This document shows positions 1 through 7,451 of a stretch of 64,000 nucleotides of DNA, one piece after another. The position numbers were made by a program, and so were the translations under genes. The DNA is from an uncultured Lachnospiraceae bacterium (GTDB lineage: Bacteria > Bacillota > Clostridia > Lachnospirales > Lachnospiraceae), in NCBI GenBank assembly GCA_902493385.1, contig CABUPO010000003.1, positions 124,001-188,000 on the forward strand, given 5' to 3'. How positions within the stretch are numbered: position 1 is the first letter of the stretch; each line of letters begins with the position of its first letter. The notes beneath the pieces are model-generated. The model searched no databases. It was not told where the DNA came from and saw only the letters and a program-made list of their open reading frames with translations.

Positions 1-462
1 TTCTTCACCCACATCCGAAAAGAGCTCCTTAAGCTCTTTTCTTCTTTTTATATCTGTTATTTTTTTAGAAATATTTACTCCATTCTTTTTAGTAAGAACA
101 AGATATCTTCCCGGCAGAGAAATCGAAGACGTCACAGCCTGATTTTTGGTTTTCATGCTGTCCTTTGTTATCTGCACAATTATATCCTGTTCTCTTTTCA
201 ATACCTTTTCACAGCCTATATCTCCACCCTTAATAACAAACGGAGCCTCATACGGCCTGCACTGCAAAAAGCACAGATTGGTATTTCCTATATCGACAAA
301 TGAAGCGTTGATATTATTAACAATATTTTTTATTTTGCCGATATAGATATCGTCTATATTATATTCTGTCCTATTATTACATACCAAAACGTCTGACAGC
401 ACATTGCCGCAAAACCATGCGCACACAACATGCTCTGCAATTTTTGTAATAACAAGTTCCAT
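1..462 (-). CDS. rng: Ribonuclease E/G family protein, N-terminal part (cut by window edge)
   Basis: Only the first 154 codons are visible; the gene runs off the left edge. The translation carries the hallmarks of the RNase E/G N-terminus: a short beta-strand start (MELVITKIAEH), the S1-domain phrase YIGKIKNIVNNINASFVDIG, then QITKDSMKTKNQAV followed by SISLPGRYLVL. The family cleaves single-stranded RNA in rRNA and mRNA processing in the cytoplasm. The ATG at 460-462 has a GGAGG box 6 nt upstream and lies 11 bp after the stop of the DUF2344 gene, so it is the third gene of a radical SAM-DUF2344-RNase G operon, an arrangement usual in Clostridia, where rplU-rpmA often follow. Catalytic DEDE-type residues lie beyond the edge. 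Confidence 0.85.
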   Translation of the reverse strand, partial: MELVITKIAEHVVCAWFCGNVLSDVLVCNNRTEYNIDDIYIGKIKNIVNNINASFVDIGNTNLCFLQCRPYEAPFVIKGGDIGCEKVLKREQDIIVQITKDSMKTKNQAVTSSISLPGRYLVLTKKNGVNISKKITDIKRRKELKELFSDVGEE

Positions 463-473
463 ACCGTCCTCCA

Positions 474-1250
474 TTATTTAACAGACATTGAAACATATTT
501 ATCAGAACAGGTATACATGTCCATTCTCATAATCTGATAATTCACGCATCTGATGCCATTATGCGAACAAAATGCATCGATAATCATCTCAGGCTTTATA
601 TTCAGAGCGCTTCCTGCAGTACACATAATATAAAAACAGCCTGTATCGTCATTTATGTACTGTTTTTCATATTCATAATCAAATACGGCAAATGAAGACA
701 ATTCTTTTGCAAATGATTCATATGCTGTATCAAAAGCCTGTATGTTTAACGCCAAATCAATGTCTTTTTTTGACTTTTTTGTCTCTTTTGTATATATAAT
801 TTCATTATTGTCTTTTAAATAATCATATATCTGTCCCGGAATGCCAGCCTCGTTAAACTCAATACGGTAAGAAGCCGCCAAAAGAAGCGACATAGACGGT
901 TTTGAATCATCAGGCATTATACGAAATCCCGTAACATTAATAAGACCGTTAGAATTTGCATTGATAATATCAATCCATTCGTCTTCCCGATAGCTTGCTT
1001 TTCCTGCAATACTTTTGTCAAATCCATTATAGTCAAGCGATTCCAGCGAAATATCAAGATACTCTCCTATACTTGTAAGTCCTATTCCGAGCGGAGATGC
1101 AAACGACATAATCTGATGTGGATTAAAACCTTTTGAATATGACACGTCAAGACCGCATCTTCTGAAAAGCTTCTGAAAATATCTCATCAGGTCAAGATGT
1201 CCTATATACATCATTGACCCCAATTTATTAAACCGTAATCTTGCTTTCAT
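474..1250 (-). CDS. TIGR03936/DUF2344 radical SAM-linked protein
   Basis: A 258-residue protein of the DUF2344 family, recognised by the N-terminal block RLRFNKLGSMMYIGHLDLMR and the following FNPHQIMSFASPLGIGLTSIGEYLDI. The family is found beside or fused to the B12-binding radical SAM protein that precedes it here; its biochemical role is not established, and an RNA-modification role is only an inference from linkage to RNase G and ribosomal protein genes. Its ATG overlaps the stop codon of the radical SAM gene by one base (TAATG), so translation is probably coupled. No signal peptide or membrane segment is seen. Confidence 0.85.
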   Translation of the reverse strand: MKARLRFNKLGSMMYIGHLDLMRYFQKLFRRCGLDVSYSKGFNPHQIMSFASPLGIGLTSIGEYLDISLESLDYNGFDKSIAGKASYREDEWIDIINANSNGLINVTGFRIMPDDSKPSMSLLLAASYRIEFNEAGIPGQIYDYLKDNNEIIYTKETKKSKKDIDLALNIQAFDTAYESFAKELSSFAVFDYEYEKQYINDDTGCFYIMCTAGSALNIKPEMIIDAFCSHNGIRCVNYQIMRMDMYTCSDKYVSMSVK

Positions 1251-3106
1251 TAAAATCTGCAGCCTCCTTCAAGATAAGCTCCCGCACCGCATCCCGAACA
1301 TGCCTCTCTGCAGTTAGGGGTTACGACACCTTTTTTTGCTCTCTCGTATTCTCGTATTAAAAATGACTTGGTAACTCCGATATCTATGAAATCCCAGGGA
1401 AGAATTTCATCCGTATCTCTTTCTCTTTCTGTGTAGAACGCAGGGTCTATATTATTCTCGGCAAACGCTTCATCCCACATATCAGGCTTAAAATATTCGC
1501 TCCATGCATCAAATATGCAGCCCTTTTTATACGCGGAATATATTACTGCCGAAAGCCTCCTGTCTCCTCTTGCAAATACCCCTTCAAGTACGGAAAGCTC
1601 TGAATCATGGCAGTTGTATTTGATACTCTTTTGGTTAAGCTGCTCTCTTATTTTTCCTAAAAGGAAGTTTTTCTTGTCAGTAAATTCCTCTGCTTTATTC
1701 ATCGACGCCCATTGGAACGGAGTAAACGGCTTCGGTACAAAAAGCGATGTGCTCACTACTATGTTCACCTTTCCGCATCTTTCCTCTTTCGGAATCGTAT
1801 AGTATGCGGAAGCAATCTCATTGGCAAGCTTTGCTATCTCTTCTATATCATCAAACTCCTCCATTGGAAGTCCAAGCATAAAATACAGCTTTACTCTGTT
1901 CCAGCCTCCGTTAAACGCCTGCATAGCTCCGTCAAGTATTATTTCTTTTGTGAGACCTTTATTAATTACGTCTCTCATACGCTGCGAACCGGCCTCGGGA
2001 GCAAATGTCAGACTGCTCTTTCTGATATCCTGTACTTTACTCATTACGTCAAGCGAAAAAGCGTCTATTCTCAGTGAAGGAAGCGATATATTGACTTTCT
2101 TGTCCTTAAATTCATCTATAAGATAATAAACAATATCTTTGATATTAGTACAGTCGCTTGAACTCAATGAACTAAGCGATATCTCCTCATGGCCTGTGGA
2201 ACTTAACATGTCATATGCCGTATGTTTAAGATAATCAAGCTCTCTTTCCCTCAGAGGCCTGTATATCATTCCTGCCTGACAGAAACGGCAGCCCCTTATG
2301 CATCCGCGCATTATCTCAAGCACCGCCCTGTCCTGCGTGACTTTTATATATGGAACAAGCGGCTTCTTAGGATAATATTCCTCAAGGTCAGTTGCAACCT
2401 GTTTGATTATTTTTTCAGGAATATCATTATACATAGGAGTAAATGATTCTATAAGCATGTCCTCATTATAAGTAACCTTATAAAGCGAAGGAACATACAG
2501 CCCTTCAATTTTGGCCGCTTCTTTTAAAAATGCTTTACGGGAATATCCGTTCTTTCTCATGGACTTATACAAATCAAGAAACTTATAATATACAGTTTCG
2601 CCCTCGCCTATATAAAAAATATCAAAGAAATCACTTAACGGCTCCGGATTATATGAGCAAGGCCCTCCACCTATTACGATAGGCGAATCATCATCTCTGT
2701 CCTTTGCATATACCGGTATCTGCGAAAGTTCAAGTATCTGAAGAATATTAGTATAACACATCTCATACTGAAGTGTAATTCCAAGAAAATCAAAATTCTT
2801 TACCGGCTGCTGGCTTTCAAGCGCAAATAACGGTATCTTCTTTTCTCTGAGTATCTTATCAAGGTCCATCCAGGGAGAATAAACCCTTTCACAATATGTA
2901 TCTTCACGTTTATTAAATAAATCATATAAAATCTGTATTCCAAGATGCGACATACCTATCTCATACACATCCGGAAAACACATACAGAATCTGATATCAA
3001 CCTCATCAGGATTCTTTTTTACCATATTAATCTCATTACCAATGTATCTTGCAGGCTTTTCAACAGACATAAGAATGTCCTTACCAAGCGCCAGTTTAGT
3101 ATCCAA
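1250..3106 (-). CDS. B12-binding-domain radical SAM protein (TIGR03960 family)
   Basis: 618 residues. The N-terminal third has a cobalamin-binding-like Rossmann fold (IGMSHLGIQILYDLF, VIGGGPCSYNPEPLSDFFD); the central radical SAM core has the iron-sulfur motif CIRGCRFC (CxxxCxxC), and the C-terminus ends in a cysteine-rich tail (CREACSGCGAGAYLEGGC) that may bind a second cluster. Reaction unknown; the family travels with DUF2344 and RNase G. The start is a TTG at 3104-3106 with GGAGGAT 8 nt upstream; an ATG twelve codons later is less well placed. Good match in length to the family. Confidence 0.88.
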   Translation of the reverse strand: MDTKLALGKDILMSVEKPARYIGNEINMVKKNPDEVDIRFCMCFPDVYEIGMSHLGIQILYDLFNKREDTYCERVYSPWMDLDKILREKKIPLFALESQQPVKNFDFLGITLQYEMCYTNILQILELSQIPVYAKDRDDDSPIVIGGGPCSYNPEPLSDFFDIFYIGEGETVYYKFLDLYKSMRKNGYSRKAFLKEAAKIEGLYVPSLYKVTYNEDMLIESFTPMYNDIPEKIIKQVATDLEEYYPKKPLVPYIKVTQDRAVLEIMRGCIRGCRFCQAGMIYRPLRERELDYLKHTAYDMLSSTGHEEISLSSLSSSDCTNIKDIVYYLIDEFKDKKVNISLPSLRIDAFSLDVMSKVQDIRKSSLTFAPEAGSQRMRDVINKGLTKEIILDGAMQAFNGGWNRVKLYFMLGLPMEEFDDIEEIAKLANEIASAYYTIPKEERCGKVNIVVSTSLFVPKPFTPFQWASMNKAEEFTDKKNFLLGKIREQLNQKSIKYNCHDSELSVLEGVFARGDRRLSAVIYSAYKKGCIFDAWSEYFKPDMWDEAFAENNIDPAFYTERERDTDEILPWDFIDIGVTKSFLIREYERAKKGVVTPNCREACSGCGAGAYLEGGCRF

Positions 3107-3141
3107 ACAATTATCCTCCGAATCTTATTAATTCTACTGCC

Positions 3142-3339
3142 TTATTTGATATATAGTAGCACATAAGAGGCCGCTCTTGCAATATTATCCTCAATTCTGT
3201 GGACAAGAATACTGTCTTTAATTAATTCTGCCGCCCTTCCCCATATATATGTATCGCCGATATCCGTATACCTGTATATAACAGCTGCTCCAATCAGCAT
3301 CACGCAACAGGCCGCCTGCAAAAGAAATATTTTCTTCAT
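3142..3339 (-). CDS. Small single-span membrane protein, unknown function
   Basis: A 65-residue ORF starting at the ATG 3337-3339, with TTGGAG 6 nt upstream. It begins MKKIFLLQAACCVMLIGAA, a lysine start followed by a hydrophobic stretch (about residues 4-21) that is either a signal anchor or signal peptide, then an amphipathic helix-like tail (DSILVHRIEDNIARAASYVLLY). I do not recognise the family. It precedes the radical SAM operon in the same direction with a 35-bp gap and may be its first gene. The good ribosome binding site and tidy membrane-protein layout argue for a real gene, but its shortness leaves doubt. Confidence 0.5.
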   Translation of the reverse strand: MKKIFLLQAACCVMLIGAAVIYRYTDIGDTYIWGRAAELIKDSILVHRIEDNIARAASYVLLYIK

Positions 3340-3443
3340 AAAAGCTCCAATCAATGTTTTTATATAGTATATTCTTTACTTTGCAGATTTATTATGATAA
3401 CATCAGATAGAATGTATAAATATATGAAAGGAAGGATAATATC

Positions 3444-4676
3444 ATGTCACAGAATGTATACGATGTACTTATGGAACGTGGCTTTATAGAACAGGCAACT
3501 CACGAAAACGAGATTCGCGAGATGCTTGGAAAGGAGTCCGTTACATTTTATATAGGCTTTGATGCTACTGCTGACAGTCTGACAGCAGGTCATTTTCTTA
3601 CAATAATGGCAATGATGCATATGCAGCGTGCAGGTCATCGTCCTATCGCGCTTTTAGGAGGCGGTACAACAATGATTGGCGACCCTTCGGGCAAATCAGA
3701 TATGCGTAAAGTCATGACAAAAGAGACCATAGACCATAATGCCAGAAGATTTGCCGAACAATTATCAAGATTCATATCCTTTGATAATGACGGCGCAATT
3801 ATTGCCAATAATGCGGACTGGCTGCTGGACCTTAATTATGTAGAATTCTTACGTGAAGTCGGAGTACATTTTTCGGTAAATAAGATGCTTACTGCTGAAT
3901 GTTACAAGCAGAGAATGGAGAAAGGACTTACTTTCTTTGAATTCAATTATATGCTTATGCAGTCATATGATTTTCTCAAACTTAATCAGATGTATGACTG
4001 CAAGCTCGAGCTTGGCGGAAACGACCAGTGGTCAAATATTCTCGGAGGCGTTGACCTTATAAGAAGAAAAGAAGGCAAACCGGCATACGGTCTTACATTC
4101 AAGCTTCTTACAACAAGCGAAGGCATTAAGATGGGCAAGACAATGAAGGGAGCGGTATGGCTTGACCCTGAAAAGACAAGTCCTTATGAATTTTTCCAGT
4201 ACTGGCGTAATATCGAGGATGTAAAGGTTGAAGAATGTCTCGGACTTCTTACATTCCTTCCAATGGACGAAGTAAGAAGGCTTGGCGCGCTTCCTGGCTC
4301 TGAGATTAATTATGCAAAAGAAGTTCTTGCATACGAAATTACTAAGATTGTACACGGCGAAGCAGAGGCTGATAAAGCGCGTAAGGCTTCAAAAGCATTA
4401 TTTGGCGGAGCAATGGATACTGACGACATTCCTACTACAACATATCCTAAAAGTGTATTTGATGAAGGAATCGACCTTATTACTCTTCTGTGCGATGGCG
4501 GATTATGCCAAAGCCGCGGCGACGCCAGAAGAAATATTACACAGGGCGGCGTAACTGTTAATGATGTCAAATGTACAGACTTTGCCAAAACATTCAGCTC
4601 TGCCGATTTAAATTCAGACGGCGCGCTGTTAATCAAACGCGGCAAAAAAGCTTTTCATCTGTATAAACCGAAATAA
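3444..4676 (+). CDS. tyrS: Tyrosine--tRNA ligase
   Basis: A 410-residue class I aminoacyl-tRNA synthetase charging tRNA-Tyr in the cytoplasm. The N-terminal catalytic domain shows the family blocks YIGFDATADSLTAGHFLT (the HIGH signature is AGHF here), LLGGGTTMIGDPSGKSDMR, QSYDFLKL and GGNDQWSNILGG; the KMSKS loop reads KMGKT. The C-terminal 65 residues form an S4 RNA-binding domain (SRGDARRNITQGGVTVNDVK). Full length. GAAAGGA precedes the ATG. The 5' region is only about 100 bp and has no room for a T-box, so regulation by that route is unlikely. The next gene follows after 14 bp. Confidence 0.97.
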   Translation: MSQNVYDVLMERGFIEQATHENEIREMLGKESVTFYIGFDATADSLTAGHFLTIMAMMHMQRAGHRPIALLGGGTTMIGDPSGKSDMRKVMTKETIDHNARRFAEQLSRFISFDNDGAIIANNADWLLDLNYVEFLREVGVHFSVNKMLTAECYKQRMEKGLTFFEFNYMLMQSYDFLKLNQMYDCKLELGGNDQWSNILGGVDLIRRKEGKPAYGLTFKLLTTSEGIKMGKTMKGAVWLDPEKTSPYEFFQYWRNIEDVKVEECLGLLTFLPMDEVRRLGALPGSEINYAKEVLAYEITKIVHGEAEADKARKASKALFGGAMDTDDIPTTTYPKSVFDEGIDLITLLCDGGLCQSRGDARRNITQGGVTVNDVKCTDFAKTFSSADLNSDGALLIKRGKKAFHLYKPK

Positions 4677-4690
4677 AGGAGGATTACCCT

Positions 4691-5593
4691 ATGCCTTGGT
4701 GTCCAATATGTAAAAATGAGTACCGCGAAGGGATATCAGAGTGTGCTGACTGTAAAGCGCCTCTTGTGGAATCACTTAGCGATATTGTAGAAGCTGCTGA
4801 CGTCTTACTGTTCTCAACAGAGAATTCAGATTTGGCAGAAAAATTTATAACATATCTGGATTATTCAGATATCAATACACACGAAATTAAGCATGACGAA
4901 GAAAACGGTCTAATCCACGTATATGTAACTCAGAATGATTATGAGACTGCCAAAAAACTTTTCCGGGGATTTGCAATGACCGAAAACGGCCTAAAGTCCT
5001 GTCAGGATATTGATGAAGCAGATGACGACGCATCTGTTCCTGCCGAATCTGATAAAGACGTTTTATCAGAAAATGAAGAGAATACATATGCTTTACCTGA
5101 GGATGAAGAATTTGAAGAACCGAATCTCAGAGTATCAGATTCAGGCGGCTCATTTGTTAAAAAAGCTGATCAATACCAGGATTACCGCTTCAGCGCATTA
5201 TCGTGCATGATAGTCGGACTTGCCGGAATCATATTCTGCATACTTAATATATACGGTACTCTAAGCATTGTTTCCGCGCTGTTCAGTCAGATTGTAATGA
5301 TTGCCGTATTCGCAGTGTTCTTCATAGGCGGTATAGCATTGTATATAAAATCAGGCTCAATTAAAACACAGATTGATTCAGAGACAGCGTCTATTAATGC
5401 AATTACCACATGGTTAAACGCATATGTAACACAGGAAACATTAAATGAATTGAAAGATGAAAATGTATCCGAAGAAATTAATTATTTTAATTATGTAGAA
5501 GCAATAAAAGAAAAACTGTTACATGAATTTCCTGATATTAACGACACAATGGCAGAATCATTAATTGATGAACATATGAACAATCTGCTTTAA
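4691..5593 (+). CDS. Zinc-ribbon / DUF2007-like membrane protein, unknown function
   Basis: 300 residues, starting 14 bp after tyrS with GGAGG in between, so probably co-transcribed. The N-terminus is a zinc ribbon with C4-x2-C7 and C18-x2-C21. Residues about 37-100 resemble the DUF2007 'putative signal-transducing' fold (LLFSTENSDLAEKFITYLDY ... IHVYVTQNDYETAKKLFRGF). An acidic linker (about 105-150) leads to two adjacent transmembrane helices (about 168-190 and 194-216) and an acidic cytoplasmic-type tail of about 80 residues. No function can be assigned; a sensor or chaperone-like adaptor at the membrane is only a guess. Its end faces the GH10 gene across a terminator. Confidence 0.7.
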   Translation: MPWCPICKNEYREGISECADCKAPLVESLSDIVEAADVLLFSTENSDLAEKFITYLDYSDINTHEIKHDEENGLIHVYVTQNDYETAKKLFRGFAMTENGLKSCQDIDEADDDASVPAESDKDVLSENEENTYALPEDEEFEEPNLRVSDSGGSFVKKADQYQDYRFSALSCMIVGLAGIIFCILNIYGTLSIVSALFSQIVMIAVFAVFFIGGIALYIKSGSIKTQIDSETASINAITTWLNAYVTQETLNELKDENVSEEINYFNYVEAIKEKLLHEFPDINDTMAESLIDEHMNNLL

Positions 5594-5625
5594 TACATTA
5601 AAATATAATATCAATGGAACTAAAA

Positions 5626-5654
5626 ACTGCCAGCAGGTTTAACCTGCTGGCAGT
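5626..5654 (-). terminator. Perfect hairpin terminator after the GH10-like gene
   Basis: Perfect 14-bp arms (ACTGCCAGCAGGTT / AACCTGCTGGCAGT) around one central base; on the minus strand the stem is followed by TTTTTAG, so it ends the 5682-7322 transcript. On the plus strand it is followed only by AATATT, so it may also weakly terminate the tyrS unit. Confidence 0.85.
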
Positions 5655-5681
5655 AATATTATGCTTAAAAAATGTATGTTA

Positions 5682-7322
5682 TTATTGGTTATCCTTTAAT
5701 ACTGCAATAACTTTATTAAATGCCTCTTTCTCACGAAGCTCTTCTGTAAAGAGTCCTGAATGAGTTCCGTATACGCCATAATCATAGTGACGGTCAGCCT
5801 CATCCTTGTCAGCTTCGCTCATAAGGTCAGGACGGTCTGTAAGAGCCCATATACTTACGTTAGTAAGCTTTCCAGGGTTGCTCTTGGCAAATTCGCAGTA
5901 TACCTTAAACATGTCCTCACATTTCTGTGCATGAGCTTCGATATCTGCGTCTGTAACCTGCTTGCCATCACTTGAATACTGAGGGCTCAGACGTACGCAA
6001 AGCTCATTAATACCAACTTTAAGTCCCTTATTAACAAACTTCTGCATAGCGCTCTTAACATCGCTAGGGCTTGGCCAGTAAGTAAGTACATAACCTTCCA
6101 TTCCCATGCATTCAATTAATGGATTCTCTGCATCTGCATTAAGGTAATCAATAAGGTCTAAAATGTACTGTGTCTTTGGCGACTGGAAGCAGTTGAAGTC
6201 ATTATAGAAAAGGTCGATATCCTTTCCTGTAGCCTTTACAGCATCATTAGCACACTGGAATGCATACTTGATGTATTCTCCGCTTCCAAATATCTGATAG
6301 AATTTACCTGTTGTATAAAGATGAAGTCCTGTTTCAGCATCAGCTTCTGTTGCATTAGCATCAATAGCCTCATTAACAACATCCCATGCTATAACAGTGT
6401 CAGGAAATGCTTCATTGAAATGTGAGATAACCTGATCTGCATAACTCTTCATACGCTGCTGTAATGTCTCTTTATCTACAAGCTCTCCGTCTGTATTGTA
6501 ATTCTTATAGAAAAATGCGTCAGCCATTGAATTCTCCCAGAACAATACATGTCCACGTACCTTAAGGTTGTTATCAATTGCCCACTGTACCATCTCGTCT
6601 GCAGTACCGAACTGACATACAACAACACCGTCGTCGCCAGCCTCTGTAGCAGTCTGTGACGCTGCAACGTCTATAAGTGAATAACCCTTCATTTCATTCT
6701 CGAATGAAACAACATCAAACTGCTGTGATGCAAGAGCTGTAAAATTCTTATCAAGAGTCTTGTCACGGTTAACAACAGTACCTACATTGAATGCATCAGT
6801 ATTATCTTTAAGTGATTCCTCAGGAAGCACATAAGGAGTAGCTGTCGGTCTTGGTGTATTTGTAGGTGTTGGAGCCGGAGTATCTGTAGCTGCAGGAGTC
6901 TGTGTCTGTGTTCCCTGTGTAGGAACCTGAGTAGCCTGATTATTAACAGGAGCTGTTGGCTGTACAGCTGAAGCGGCTTTAACAGTTACATTACATACAG
7001 CCTTTACCTTTTTATTAGTCTTTGATGTTGCAGTAATCTTAGCTGTACCCTCAGCCTTTGCTTTTACAACACCCTTCTTTGTTACGGATGCAACTGTTTT
7101 TTTGCTGGACTTCCATGTTACTTTCTTACTTGCTTTTTTAGGAGCAGTTTTCTTAACTTTAAGAGTATACTTGCTTCCTACTGTCAATGTAAGCTTCTTC
7201 TTATTCAAAGTAATCTTCTTAGCCTTTGGAGCTGCTGATGCAGAAGGAGCAACAGTAGCTATAGAAGCGCACATTGCAACTGACAATGCGATTGCCAATA
7301 CTTTTTTTAACGTTTTTTTCAT
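5682..7322 (-). CDS. Secreted GH10-family endo-1,4-beta-xylanase-like protein with Ig-like (Big2) domain, divergent active-site groove
   Basis: 546 residues: signal peptide (1-30, cut after SASA), a lysine-rich bacterial Ig-like Big2 domain (about 34-117), a P/T/Q-rich linker (about 118-167) and a GH10 (beta/alpha)8 barrel (about 170-545). The acid/base Glu318 (WDVVNE) and nucleophile Glu440 (GINEL) are present, as are FENEMK and NDFN. Unlike the second GH10 enzyme in this window, several normally conserved subsite residues differ: the WHxQ block reads WENS, the GMQxH block reads GMEGY, and TELD reads NELC. It is therefore a GH10 homologue acting outside the cell on beta-glycans, but xylan specificity is uncertain. 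The ATG at 7320-7322 lacks an adjacent Shine-Dalgarno (see leader). Monocistronic, with its own promoter and terminator. Confidence 0.88.
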   Translation of the reverse strand: MKKTLKKVLAIALSVAMCASIATVAPSASAAPKAKKITLNKKKLTLTVGSKYTLKVKKTAPKKASKKVTWKSSKKTVASVTKKGVVKAKAEGTAKITATSKTNKKVKAVCNVTVKAASAVQPTAPVNNQATQVPTQGTQTQTPAATDTPAPTPTNTPRPTATPYVLPEESLKDNTDAFNVGTVVNRDKTLDKNFTALASQQFDVVSFENEMKGYSLIDVAASQTATEAGDDGVVVCQFGTADEMVQWAIDNNLKVRGHVLFWENSMADAFFYKNYNTDGELVDKETLQQRMKSYADQVISHFNEAFPDTVIAWDVVNEAIDANATEADAETGLHLYTTGKFYQIFGSGEYIKYAFQCANDAVKATGKDIDLFYNDFNCFQSPKTQYILDLIDYLNADAENPLIECMGMEGYVLTYWPSPSDVKSAMQKFVNKGLKVGINELCVRLSPQYSSDGKQVTDADIEAHAQKCEDMFKVYCEFAKSNPGKLTNVSIWALTDRPDLMSEADKDEADRHYDYGVYGTHSGLFTEELREKEAFNKVIAVLKDNQ

Positions 7323-7332
7323 TTTCGTATCT

Positions 7333-7370
7333 GCACAATAGCCTATACGCTTATCATGCTTTCTCCTTTC
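7333..7370 (-). promoter_or_regulatory. Structured leader: strong Shine-Dalgarno, hairpin and four-codon minigene before the GH10-like gene
   Basis: A strong GAAAGGAG (7363-7370) lies 40 nt before the GH10 start codon. Between them 7333-7359 can fold into a hairpin (GCATGATA-A-GC / GC-TATTGTGC, loop GTATAG, one bulged A, two G-U pairs), which would shorten the effective spacing to about 13 nt. The same Shine-Dalgarno is also ideally placed for ATG ATA AGC GTA TAG (7343-7357), a four-codon ORF in another frame. Either a structured spacer or a reinitiation minigene would explain the lack of a ribosome binding site at the real start. Confidence 0.55.
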
Positions 7371-7387
7371 TAAATTTTTACGCTAAT

Positions 7388-7416
7388 ATTATAACAGAAT
7401 TAGATAAACAATACAA
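7388..7416 (-). promoter_or_regulatory. Sigma-A promoter of the GH10-like gene
   Basis: -35 TTGTAT (7411-7416), 17-bp spacer, -10 TATAAT (7388-7393) with an extended TGT before the -10. Predicted start near 7381, giving a leader of about 60 nt. Confidence 0.75.
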
Positions 7417-7451
7417 TAACAATTTTTATTTTCCATTTAACTAATATGATT

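Noticed and set aside
3340..3443. T-box leader before tyrS (also considered for alaS, argS and ilvE)
   Set aside because: The upstream spaces are about 100 bp or less, or hold ordinary promoters; no T-box sequence (AGGGTGG-like) or terminator is present.
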